A stretch of DNA of 5,432 nucleotides from an uncultured Porphyromonadaceae bacterium (GTDB taxonomy: Bacteria; Bacteroidota; Bacteroidia; Bacteroidales; Muribaculaceae). Below the pieces are notes generated by a model, which made no database searches, had not been told where the DNA came from, and was given only the letters and a program-made list of their open reading frames with translations. The translations under genes and the position numbers were made by a program. The stretch spans positions 1-5,432 of the forward strand of contig CAMWQF010000213.1 of the NCBI GenBank assembly GCA_947176285.1, read 5' to 3'. Within the stretch, counting starts at the first letter, position 1. Each line of letters begins with the position of its first letter. Below are positions 1 through 5,350 of this stretch, in pieces.

Positions 1-902
1 GTGCCTGAAATCACAGCATCAGCACTTGCTTCTACTGCCGATGGGTGAGTGGCATGTGCATTCGGGCGGAAAAAGTCTCTGATGGCCCAGCAGTCTGATA
101 CCACAATCTTGTCATAACCCCACTTATTTCGCAAAATGTCGTGGAGCAGACGTTTGTTGCTGCAGCATGGTTCTCCCTCCACTCTGTTATAAGCGCACAT
201 TACTTGCCCCACATTGGCATCCACCAGAGTCTTGAAAGCCGGAAGATAAGTTTCCCAGAGGTCGCGAGGATCGATGTCTCGTGCATCAAAAGAATGTCGG
301 TTCCATTCCGGACCGCTGTGCACAGCATAGTGCTTAGCGCATGCTATTGTCTTGATATGCTTGGAATCCGAAGGTCCTTGTAACCCTTCCACGGCTGCTT
401 TCCCAAGCATGGAAGAAAGATAAGGATCCTCTCCATAAGTCTCCTGTCCGCGTCCCCATCTTGGATCGCGGAATATGTTGACGTTGGGTGTCCAGAATGT
501 CAGTCCTTTGTAGCGGGTCACGTCCTGATCCCCTAAAGTATTGTATTTTGCACGCGCTTCATCGCTGATGCAGTTGAAAATATCATATAGAAGCGAATCA
601 TCGAATGTAGCCGCCATGCCGATAGCCTGAGGAAACACAGTAGCATATCCGGCACGACCGATGCCATGCAGAGCCTCGTTCCACCAATTGTAGCGTTTGA
701 TGCCAAGCCTCTCGATTGCCGGACTGTCGTCCATCATCATAGCGATTTTCTCATCCAATGTAAGTTCTTTTAGCACCAACGCAGCCCTTTCTTTAGCCGG
801 AAGCGAAGTATCCTTATAATCCTGAGCCATAGCCTCAGTAAAAGATCCTACCGCTCCTATAGCTACAGCAGCCACAGCCGCCAAAATCAAATTCCGTCTC
901 AT
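1..902 (-). CDS. Secreted glycoside hydrolase family 3 enzyme, probable beta-xylosidase or beta-glucosidase (N-terminal 300 residues, cut by the left window edge)
   Basis: The visible 300 codons cover the signal peptide and most of the GH3 TIM-barrel domain. GH3 enzymes remove terminal beta-linked xylose or glucose from oligosaccharides by a retaining mechanism. Residues 1-26 (MRRN, a hydrophobic Ala/Val-rich stretch, then AMA before Q27) look like a signal peptide cut after A26, so the protein is exported, probably to the periplasm. Family motifs follow in order: YNWWNEALHG at 71-80, FRDPRWGRGQETYGEDPY at 144-161, AKHYAVHSGPE at 189-199 (K190, H191), and VVSDCWAI at 267-274, where D270 is the expected catalytic nucleophile. 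The WWNEALHG pattern favours the xylan 1,4-beta-xylosidase branch, but specificity is inferred. Full-length relatives are usually about 750-900 residues, so the C-terminal sandwich and fibronectin-like domains lie outside. The ATG at 902 is the only plausible start: an in-frame stop (TAA) lies four codons upstream. A tRNA terminator just upstream implies a promoter of its own, but I found no good match. Confidence 0.93.
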   Translation of the reverse strand, partial: MRRNLILAAVAAVAIGAVGSFTEAMAQDYKDTSLPAKERAALVLKELTLDEKIAMMMDDSPAIERLGIKRYNWWNEALHGIGRAGYATVFPQAIGMAATFDDSLLYDIFNCISDEARAKYNTLGDQDVTRYKGLTFWTPNVNIFRDPRWGRGQETYGEDPYLSSMLGKAAVEGLQGPSDSKHIKTIACAKHYAVHSGPEWNRHSFDARDIDPRDLWETYLPAFKTLVDANVGQVMCAYNRVEGEPCCSNKRLLHDILRNKWGYDKIVVSDCWAIRDFFRPNAHATHPSAVEASADAVISG

Positions 903-970
903 AATATAGGCTTAATAATCAAAAAATAGTCAATCCCAGCCTTCCAGCCTGCGCCCCTACTTCCTCAGCG

Positions 971-995
971 TACTCTGCGTGATAACTCCAGAGTA
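971..995. repeat. 7-bp inverted repeat in the leader region of the GH3 gene
   Basis: TACTCTG at 971-977 is the exact reverse complement of CAGAGTA at 989-995, with an 11-base gap. It sits between the tRNA terminator and the GH3 start, about 70-95 bases upstream of the ATG. No T-run follows on either strand, so it is not a typical intrinsic terminator. It could be an operator half-site pair or a leader hairpin for the GH3 gene. Chance occurrence of a 7-bp repeat is also possible. Confidence 0.35.
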
Positions 996-999
996 GACC

Positions 1000-1025
1000 A
1001 AAAAAAGGACCTCCAGAAAGGTCCT
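1000..1025 (-). terminator. Rho-independent terminator downstream of tRNA-Arg
   Basis: On the minus strand a 7-bp stem, AGGACCT pairing with AGGTCCT (1019-1025 with 1006-1012), closes a 6-base loop and is followed directly by a run of seven T residues (1000-1006 read on the minus strand). It begins ten bases past the encoded CCA of the tRNA. It should end the tRNA transcript and separate it from the GH3 gene. Confidence 0.88.
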
Positions 1026-1034
1026 ATAATCAAC

Positions 1035-1109
1035 TGGTACACCCATGGGGAGTCGAACCCCAATCGATGGAACCGGAATCCATTATTCTATCCATTGAAC
1101 TATGGGTGC
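1035..1109 (-). tRNA. tRNA-Arg, anticodon CCG
   Basis: The minus strand folds as a complete cloverleaf. The acceptor stem GCACCCA pairs with TGGGTGT, ending in a G1-U72 wobble. U8 and A9 follow, then the D stem GTTC/GAAT. The anticodon stem is ATGGA/TCCAT with loop TTCCGGT, which places anticodon CCG at 1074-1076 and reads the Arg codon CGG. The variable region is short (CGAT). The T arm is TGGGG, loop TTCGACT, CCCCA. The discriminator base is A and the terminal CCA is encoded in the DNA at 1035-1037. The gene is intact, with its own upstream promoter and downstream terminator, so it looks like a single-gene transcription unit. Its 3' end faces the GH3 gene, not the ATPase-HNH cassette. Confidence 0.96.
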
Positions 1110-1126
1110 CTTTTTTTCTCGCACTG

Positions 1127-1158
1127 CAAAATTAATAAAAAAAAACGCACCCTCCAAA
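1127..1158 (-). promoter_or_regulatory. Bacteroidetes-type promoter of tRNA-Arg
   Basis: On the minus strand TTTG (1155-1158) is followed after 20 bases by TAATTTTG (1127-1134). This matches the known Bacteroidetes vegetative promoter, a -33 TTTG and a -7 TAnnTTTG separated by about 19-21 bases. The expected transcription start lies around 1115-1122, some ten bases before the tRNA 5' end, which is a sensible leader length for a tRNA. Confidence 0.8.
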
Positions 1159-1204
1159 TTTTATGTCGATTTCAGTTCGTTTACCGTTTTCCCTTGCCAT
1201 TGTT

Positions 1205-1230
1205 GCGATATCTAGATATTAATCGCGCGA
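1205..1230. repeat. Cluster of short palindromes between the HNH gene and the tRNA promoter
   Basis: This stretch holds a perfect 12-base palindrome, ATATCTAGATAT (1208-1219), an enclosing inverted repeat GCGAT (1205-1209) and ATCGC (1222-1226), and an 8-base palindrome TCGCGCGA (1223-1230). It lies about 40 bases downstream of the HNH stop codon on the minus strand. A T-run (CTTTTTC on the minus strand at about 1230-1236) precedes it instead of following it, so it is a poor intrinsic terminator. Its role is unknown; a protein-binding site or mRNA 3' structure is possible. Confidence 0.3.
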
Positions 1231-1266
1231 AAAAGATTATGCACTGCATGCTCATCGGAATGCTTT

Positions 1267-2343
1267 TTATGAGCAATCAATATCCAATTGATCTAAGATG
1301 TCTCGGGTAAATTTCGATAATGGCTTTTTCGATTGACTTGCCAATGTCAGATATTTACCAAAAATTACACCCTTTACCTCTTGTGCACTATGAAAAACAC
1401 CCTGAAAACTGTTGATAATCTCATTTTGGGTCATCCTATCATAAGCAGATGTCTTTTCGATTATCTCCATCACGTAATCTTTATGCTCATTATATAGTTC
1501 CTTCAGCCCAAACGTTTTGATATTGCTTTTCTCATCCTCACTCGCATTCTCGAAATCCACTTCAAATTTATCAACATCGGTAAGATGCATTATTTCATTC
1601 CTGTTCAATTTCTTTGGCGGTATTGGTGGGTTTGCTTTAGGATCTCCCGGGTTTTTCAAAATGAACTTAGCGTTAAAACCTTCAAAATATGGGTTTATAG
1701 CACACTTCTCAGTCATCTTGCCATGGTTGCATTCATGGCATGAAGGCACCAGATTATAGAAAGATACAGCAAGGAAAGGATACTTTTCTTTTATGTGGAA
1801 ATGATCAAATTCTGGACGACAACAAAAGCATTTATCCCCCTTTTTGCCCCCTTGGTGAATTGTAAAGGTGTAATGTCGGTTGCAATAAGGACAAGTCCGC
1901 ACATTAAGCTTTTTGAAAATATAATATGCATATTTGTCCTTTGTTCCGCTTTTTTTATGGTTACAGAAATTATCATATAATTTCTTGAAAATGTCATACA
2001 TAATGCTTATAATGGCCTTGCCATTTTTAATCACATCATCTTCCCATTCCTTCACATATTGGCTGATGTCGGTTGGCTTTCCAATTAATAGTTTGCGCTC
2101 TGTAAGGAATTCTCTCATAGTCTTGAGTCCGTAATATTTATCGCTAGAGTCTACTTTTTTATGATCACATATTTTGTTAAACTGTTCTTCGAAATACTCA
2201 AGTCGACTTTGCTTGTTCTCAGACTTCGTTTTTTTATTCTTATCTTTCGACTTACCCCTATGAGTGTCATGAATATATTTAATAAATTCATCAGCCCATT
2301 CGCTTGCGATCACCTCAATGTCAAGAGTTTTAATAGGAATCAT
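1267..2343 (-). CDS. HNH endonuclease, second gene of an ATPase-HNH (Septu-like) defence module
   Basis: This 358-residue protein has a clear HNH (beta-beta-alpha metal) nuclease core: CPYC at 151-154, FDHFH at 179-183 (D180, H181), then NLVPSC at 197-202 and CHECNHGK at 202-209. The paired CPYC and CHEC cysteines should form the structural zinc site common in this HNH branch, with H181, N197 and N206/H207 near the metal centre. The pattern is that of enzymes that cut DNA. Extra cysteines C172, C174, C175 and C214 lie within or beside the core. Residues 30-47 are lysine-rich (GKSKDKNKKTKSENKQSR) and could contact nucleic acid. Residues 215-358 match nothing I recognise. No signal peptide or membrane segment is seen, so it should be cytoplasmic. 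The ATG overlaps the TGA of the ATPase gene as ATGA, implying translational coupling and a shared transcript. PtuB of Septu is the closest functional analogue I know; assignment to that exact family is inferred. Confidence 0.88.
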   Translation of the reverse strand: MIPIKTLDIEVIASEWADEFIKYIHDTHRGKSKDKNKKTKSENKQSRLEYFEEQFNKICDHKKVDSSDKYYGLKTMREFLTERKLLIGKPTDISQYVKEWEDDVIKNGKAIISIMYDIFKKLYDNFCNHKKSGTKDKYAYYIFKKLNVRTCPYCNRHYTFTIHQGGKKGDKCFCCRPEFDHFHIKEKYPFLAVSFYNLVPSCHECNHGKMTEKCAINPYFEGFNAKFILKNPGDPKANPPIPPKKLNRNEIMHLTDVDKFEVDFENASEDEKSNIKTFGLKELYNEHKDYVMEIIEKTSAYDRMTQNEIINSFQGVFHSAQEVKGVIFGKYLTLASQSKKPLSKFTRDILDQLDIDCS

Positions 2344-4886
2344 AAGCCAATATTTTTAAGTTCTTTAAGCTTATCGATAATCTGGTCAATCTCCTCCTTC
2401 CCAAAGTAAAGCCTACGGTAAGGTGCCAAAAGGATCATGAGTTGAGCCCTGATAGCGGGCTCGCCAACAATCATAATCTCGGCAAAAATCTCATCCATAT
2501 TTTCTGGAGTCACCCCATTCCCATTGAGCAAGGAAAATAGATGGTTGATTTTATTATAGGCAAATTCTCCCATCGGAATGTTCGGCAAGAAAAATCCATT
2601 TTTCAGAAGGCTGTTGATATTTGCACCGAAAGTATTCTCCTGCATGGAATAATCCGGCAATCCATTTTTTAGGAAGAGCACATTAGATTTCGGTATGTCT
2701 GAAAGTATATAAGGAGAATGGGTGACGAATAGCATGTTCACACTGTGAATATTCTTCAGATTTGCGCCTCTTATCATATGTATCATCTCGTCAATAAAAG
2801 CGCGTTGCCAATCAGGATGAAAATAAAGTTCAATCTCTTCAAAAATCAGATTGACATGGTTGTAATGTAGCTCTTCTGTTGCTATTGAATTGATATTTTG
2901 AAGATGATATATAGTCGCAGTCTGGCACATAAGTTTTTGCTTCTCTCCAGAGCTGAAAGAATTTAAACTGATCCCTTCCTTTTCTCCCCTCGATATGAAA
3001 TTAATGTCCCAATCGTAAATGCCTGGAGGGAGTGTATCCATTTCTGACATAGTGTCAATACTCTCTTTCGAGAGAGTGCTGAAATAAATATTGCGACTCT
3101 TATTTTTATTATTATCCTCCTCGTTATTTAACTTATTATTATTATTTTCATCTCCTTCCTTTTTAGTGTTAATTTTAAGGGAATAAACCTTCTTGGTGGG
3201 ATAGATTCCATTGAAAAAATTATAAGTCTGGCGAAGTTTTAAAGTGATGTGCGATTTCAAACTCCAGTCTGCCCCAAGTTTGTTAAACAGCGCCTCCATA
3301 TCTTTCAATTCAAAAAAAGGTTTATCCATCTTCAAAATGTCAACAAATTTTGAAGTTCCAATCGCATTCCCTATATTTCTGTAGGAAGGGTATGATTCGA
3401 AAATTGACAAGGTCTTATAGATAATATACTGCTTGCATCGCTCAGTCTCCGAAAGCTCATTGTAATCTTTGAAAACGATAGAAGGATTTATCTGAATCTT
3501 TATCAAAGTTTTCTTCATATGCCTCTTCTTGCCTTTAATTTTTGACGCAGACTCAATCTCGATAGGCATCCCATTTTCATTCCAATATTTGCAAATTTCA
3601 AGAATCTCGGCAAGCCTATATATCTGAATCAGGGAAAATCGTTTAAGCTCATCCCAAAGTCCTAATATAGAATTAAGATATAAATCTTGATCGATATCGA
3701 TATCGTAATCGTAATCAATCAAGATTTGGTCTAATTGATTCGTCAAAACTGAAATGTCAGACTTTGATTCCAGAAATCCTTCATTTGCTATCCAGTTCAA
3801 AGCTTCTTCAAACCATTTTGATGAAATTTTTGAATCTTCATTCATATCGGGGATAAGTCTGGTTAAAAGATAGTAAAGATTTCGTAACATCAATGAGCAC
3901 TCTATAAGTACAGTCTTATCCAGATGGGTCGAATAACTCATTTTCTGTGCAAATTCCTCTAATTCTTTAATCTCATCATCAAGAAGATTCACATGCCGAT
4001 TATTCTCGAAGAAGTCCTTAAGAGTACTTTTCTGAAGTTTTGACACTCCTGGGTCTTTTAAATATAGTGATTTAGGTGTTTTCCCATTGATCTCAAAATT
4101 TGTAGAATATTTATTCCCATCTTTTACTAATGATTTGGTGACAGATATAAGAAGACGTTGTTTGAAAAGAGAGAACTCCCTATTGATGTTGATATTCCCC
4201 TTTGACCTGTAAGGATGAAGATTGATTGGCATTTGATATGCATCATTTTTGTGAAATAGCCTATGAAGCCAATGCTTCTCCTCATCAGAATATTGCGATT
4301 CCTCAGCAAAATCCTCCGTATTATAAGCATAATGAGAATAATTGGAAACAAGAGTATAGAAGAAATTCGTTTGTATCTCATCATTCTTCAAGTCTTCATT
4401 CTTGACATAGCATCCCTTTTCATCTTCATATTTAAAGTCGATTATAGAAATGTCACACTGTTCCTCCGAAATAGCCTTGCACGTTAGTTTGTAAAAGACT
4501 CCATTGATGTTATAAAATAACTCAGCGCACACTTTGTCAACAATCAAAGTGTTTTTAGCAGGATCGAGTCCCCTTTTATTAGCTAAATTATTAATGAGCC
4601 TAATTATCACCTCGATGATTGAACTTTTCCCATCTCCATTTTTTCCAACAATAGCAGCAACATTGATTGCTGGAATATTAATAGAGTCATAACAGAAAAA
4701 GGAACTCCCTACGGGTGGCAAATCCATACGTAGTTGCTTGATTATCTCCTCATTATCTACAGTAATAATCTCAAAATCTGAGTTGAAATAGTAGAAAATA
4801 TCGGGGCTAAGACATTTCCGGATATTAGTTGCAGATTCAGGCATTATCTTTAGAGCCAATAAAAAAAGACCATTATTATTTTCCAT
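2340..4886 (-). CDS. Large ABC/SMC-type AAA ATPase, first gene of an ATPase-HNH (Septu-like) defence module
   Basis: This 848-residue protein has the split ATPase arrangement of the AAA_15/AAA_21, OLD- and PtuA-like families. Walker A is at 81-89 (GKNGDGKSS, catalytic K87). The ABC signature is at 645-650 (SSGEKQ). Walker B is at 680-686 (LIFEEIE, with E683 where Asp is usual and E684 as likely catalytic Glu), followed by the family motif LYFHPDWQRAFI (687-698). The switch histidine is H723 in FVTHSP (720-725). Residues 90-640 form a long lid or arm insert without an obvious heptad coiled coil; it contains an acidic patch (DYDYDIDID, 391-399) and an Asn/Glu/Lys-rich linker (575-598). No TOPRIM, helicase or membrane segment was seen. 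It probably binds and hydrolyses ATP as a dimer or higher oligomer and controls the HNH partner, whose start codon overlaps its stop. The ATG at 4886 is supported by an upstream in-frame stop five codons away. A role in phage defence is inferred from domain pairing. Confidence 0.9.
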   Translation of the reverse strand: MENNNGLFLLALKIMPESATNIRKCLSPDIFYYFNSDFEIITVDNEEIIKQLRMDLPPVGSSFFCYDSINIPAINVAAIVGKNGDGKSSIIEVIIRLINNLANKRGLDPAKNTLIVDKVCAELFYNINGVFYKLTCKAISEEQCDISIIDFKYEDEKGCYVKNEDLKNDEIQTNFFYTLVSNYSHYAYNTEDFAEESQYSDEEKHWLHRLFHKNDAYQMPINLHPYRSKGNININREFSLFKQRLLISVTKSLVKDGNKYSTNFEINGKTPKSLYLKDPGVSKLQKSTLKDFFENNRHVNLLDDEIKELEEFAQKMSYSTHLDKTVLIECSLMLRNLYYLLTRLIPDMNEDSKISSKWFEEALNWIANEGFLESKSDISVLTNQLDQILIDYDYDIDIDQDLYLNSILGLWDELKRFSLIQIYRLAEILEICKYWNENGMPIEIESASKIKGKKRHMKKTLIKIQINPSIVFKDYNELSETERCKQYIIYKTLSIFESYPSYRNIGNAIGTSKFVDILKMDKPFFELKDMEALFNKLGADWSLKSHITLKLRQTYNFFNGIYPTKKVYSLKINTKKEGDENNNNKLNNEEDNNKNKSRNIYFSTLSKESIDTMSEMDTLPPGIYDWDINFISRGEKEGISLNSFSSGEKQKLMCQTATIYHLQNINSIATEELHYNHVNLIFEEIELYFHPDWQRAFIDEMIHMIRGANLKNIHSVNMLFVTHSPYILSDIPKSNVLFLKNGLPDYSMQENTFGANINSLLKNGFFLPNIPMGEFAYNKINHLFSLLNGNGVTPENMDEIFAEIMIVGEPAIRAQLMILLAPYRRLYFGKEEIDQIIDKLKELKNIGL
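3111..3165 (-). repeat. Low-complexity AAT/GAA-rich segment encoding an Asn/Glu/Lys linker in the ATPase
   Basis: The minus strand is a run of AAT, AAC, GAA, GAG and AAG codons giving residues of about 575-598 of the ATPase (for example DENNNNKLNNEEDNNKNK). The composition is that of a disordered, flexible linker between the insert domain and the C-terminal ATPase half. The reading frame remains open. Such simple sequence is prone to length change between strains. Confidence 0.6.
3684..3721 (-). repeat. ATCGAT / GTAATC micro-repeat encoding an alternating Asp patch
   Basis: Short tandem units (gatatc twice, then gtaatc twice on the plus strand) encode D-Y-D-Y-D-I-D-I-D at residues 391-399 of the ATPase. 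The frame is intact. The repeat gives a strongly acidic strip in the insert region. It could bind cations or a basic partner surface such as the Lys-rich part of the HNH protein, but this is speculation. Confidence 0.4.
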
Positions 4887-4970
4887 TCTTAGTAGTTGTT
4901 AATAATATTTAGATCAGTCTATTGGCGTATTTTAGACAAGCCTGACCGATTTTTCAAGCTTTCAAACGAA

Positions 4971-5001
4971 GCAAATGGATATGAGTAAACCATCCGTTTG
5001 C
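4971..5001. promoter_or_regulatory. 10-bp inverted repeat, possible operator, upstream of the ATPase-HNH operon
   Basis: Arm GCAAATGGAT (4971-4980) and arm ATCCGTTTGC (4992-5001) are reverse complements with one mismatch, separated by 11 bases. The outer base of the right arm is also the last base of the putative -7 element (5001-5008), so the repeat covers the expected transcription start region. That is a typical place for a repressor operator. No regulator gene is present in the window. It could instead form a hairpin at the 5' end of the mRNA. Confidence 0.45.
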
Positions 5002-5031
5002 AAAGTTATCAAAAATTGATGAGATGGCATA
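5001..5031 (-). promoter_or_regulatory. Putative Bacteroidetes-type promoter of the ATPase-HNH operon
   Basis: The minus strand carries TAACTTTG (5001-5008), an exact fit to the -7 consensus TAnnTTTG. TATG (5028-5031) lies 19 bases upstream, three of four bases matching the -33 TTTG. It is the best match I found in the 460-base gap before the ATPase. It would give an mRNA leader of roughly 105-110 bases before the ATG at 4886. Confidence 0.5.
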
Positions 5032-5086
5032 ATGATGATGGAGAAAAATTTACGATTTTCTCTCGTTATGCTATTTATAAACAGCA

Positions 5087-5109
5087 ATCGCCGCCAAACT
5101 GGCGGCGAT
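5087..5109 (-). terminator. GC-rich 9-bp hairpin, possible terminator
   Basis: ATCGCCGCC (5087-5095) pairs perfectly with GGCGGCGAT (5101-5109) around a 5-base loop. On the minus strand it is followed by TGCTGTTTATAAA, a weak T-rich tail. It lies between the end of the epimerase gene and the putative promoter of the ATPase, so it could terminate the epimerase transcript. The tail is not a clean T-run, so an mRNA-stabilising or dyad protein-binding role cannot be excluded. Confidence 0.45.
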
Positions 5110-5142
5110 AAATCCTATGATGAAGTATTCTGTTATGTGTTT

Positions 5143-5214
5143 CGAGGTATCGAGGTCTCAAGGTGTCAAGGTGTCAGGGTGTCGAGGTATCAAGGTTTCA
5201 AGGTTTCGAGGTGT
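5143..5214. repeat. Tandem array of nine 8-base units, consensus C(A/G)AGGTNT
   Basis: Nine consecutive 8-base units run without gaps: CGAGGTAT, CGAGGTCT, CAAGGTGT twice, CAGGGTGT, CGAGGTAT, CAAGGTTT twice, CGAGGTGT. The GGT core is invariant. Positions 2, 3 and 7 vary. The length is 72 bases exactly. Because 8 is not a multiple of 3, the array reads through all three frames and yields only spurious Val-Ser-Arg-rich translations. I recall similar 'caaggtttcaagg' arrays between genes in Bacteroidales genomes; their function is not known to me. It lies between the epimerase and the ATPase operon. Confidence 0.9.
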
Positions 5215-5239
5215 CCTCACAGAGTCAAACAAAGTAAGT

Positions 5240-5256
5240 GAGCATGCTCCGCATGC
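5240..5256. repeat. Adjacent GCATGC palindromes forming a short hairpin
   Basis: GAGCATGCTC (5240-5249) is a perfect 10-base palindrome, and a second GCATGC follows at 5251-5256. The two GCATGC copies can pair as a 6-bp stem with a 3-base loop. On the minus strand the tail reads TCACTTACTTTGTTT, moderately T-rich. This could contribute to termination after the epimerase, but the signal is weak. Confidence 0.3.
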
Positions 5257-5292
5257 GTCCCTCAAAATCAAAATACTGCTACCCTGTCGCCG

Positions 5293-5350
5293 ATACTACG
5301 CAAAGCGCCAATACTGAGCCCCCGGCTCTAATACTTCGCGAAGCGCCAAT
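5293..5350. repeat. Pair of 20-base direct repeats flanking a small hairpin, just after the epimerase gene
   Basis: The segments 5293-5312 and 5331-5350 agree at 18 of 20 positions (both start with atact and end with agcgccaat), spaced 38 bases apart. Between them GAGCC (5316-5320) pairs with GGCTC (5324-5328) around CCC. The right copy contains the palindrome CTTCGCGAAG and touches the epimerase stop codon. No T-run follows the hairpin on the minus strand. The function is unknown; it looks like a local duplication. Confidence 0.55.

Larger units (their letters stand above)
4887..5349. other. Gene-free interval between the epimerase and the ATPase operon
   Basis: No reading frame in this stretch of about 460 bases looks like a real gene. 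The open frames on the plus strand (around 5032-5241 and 5117-5317) are translations of the 8-base repeat array and have no family resemblance. The interval carries, from right to left, a diverged 20-base direct repeat, GCATGC palindromes, the tandem array, a GC-rich hairpin, and a probable promoter with an overlapping inverted repeat. A 7-bp inverted repeat GAGAAAA/TTTTCTC (5041-5062) is also present. I see no tRNA, retron-like RNA or CRISPR structure. Confidence 0.6.

Noticed and set aside
141..383. Open frame on the plus strand, 80 codons
   Set aside because: It lies entirely opposite the well-supported GH3 coding sequence, whose catalytic motifs are intact, and its translation resembles no family.
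1035..1109. tRNA-Arg as attachment site for an integrated element carrying the ATPase-HNH genes
   Set aside because: The cassette is on the 5' side of the tRNA, no duplicate of the tRNA 3' end occurs elsewhere in the window, and no integrase is seen.
1103..1117. Plus-strand intrinsic terminator formed by the tRNA complement followed by seven T residues
   Set aside because: No plus-strand gene exists to terminate; the T-run is simply the base composition upstream of the tRNA 5' end.
1240..1266. Intrinsic terminator directly after the HNH stop codon
   Set aside because: The minus strand has GCAT/ATGC-type self-complementary bits followed by CTTTTTC, but any stem is only 3-5 bp or needs an impossible one-base loop, so I do not call it.
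1095..1310. Open frame on the plus strand, 71 codons
   Set aside because: It starts inside the tRNA gene on the opposite strand, crosses the tRNA promoter and overlaps the end of the HNH gene; no start context or family resemblance.
5143..5214. CRISPR array
   Set aside because: Units are 8 bases with no spacers between them and there are no cas genes; this is a simple tandem repeat.
5032..5317. Plus-strand open frames across the tandem repeat array with Val-Ser-Arg-rich products
   Set aside because: The products simply reflect translation of the 8-base repeats in different frames. There is no promoter, ribosome site or family match.
4887..5349. Retron-type non-coding RNA or reverse transcriptase partner for the ATPase-HNH pair
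   Set aside because: Some retrons carry PtuA/PtuB-like effectors, but no reverse transcriptase is present in the window and the upstream region has only short hairpins with no long msr/msd-like fold that I can see.
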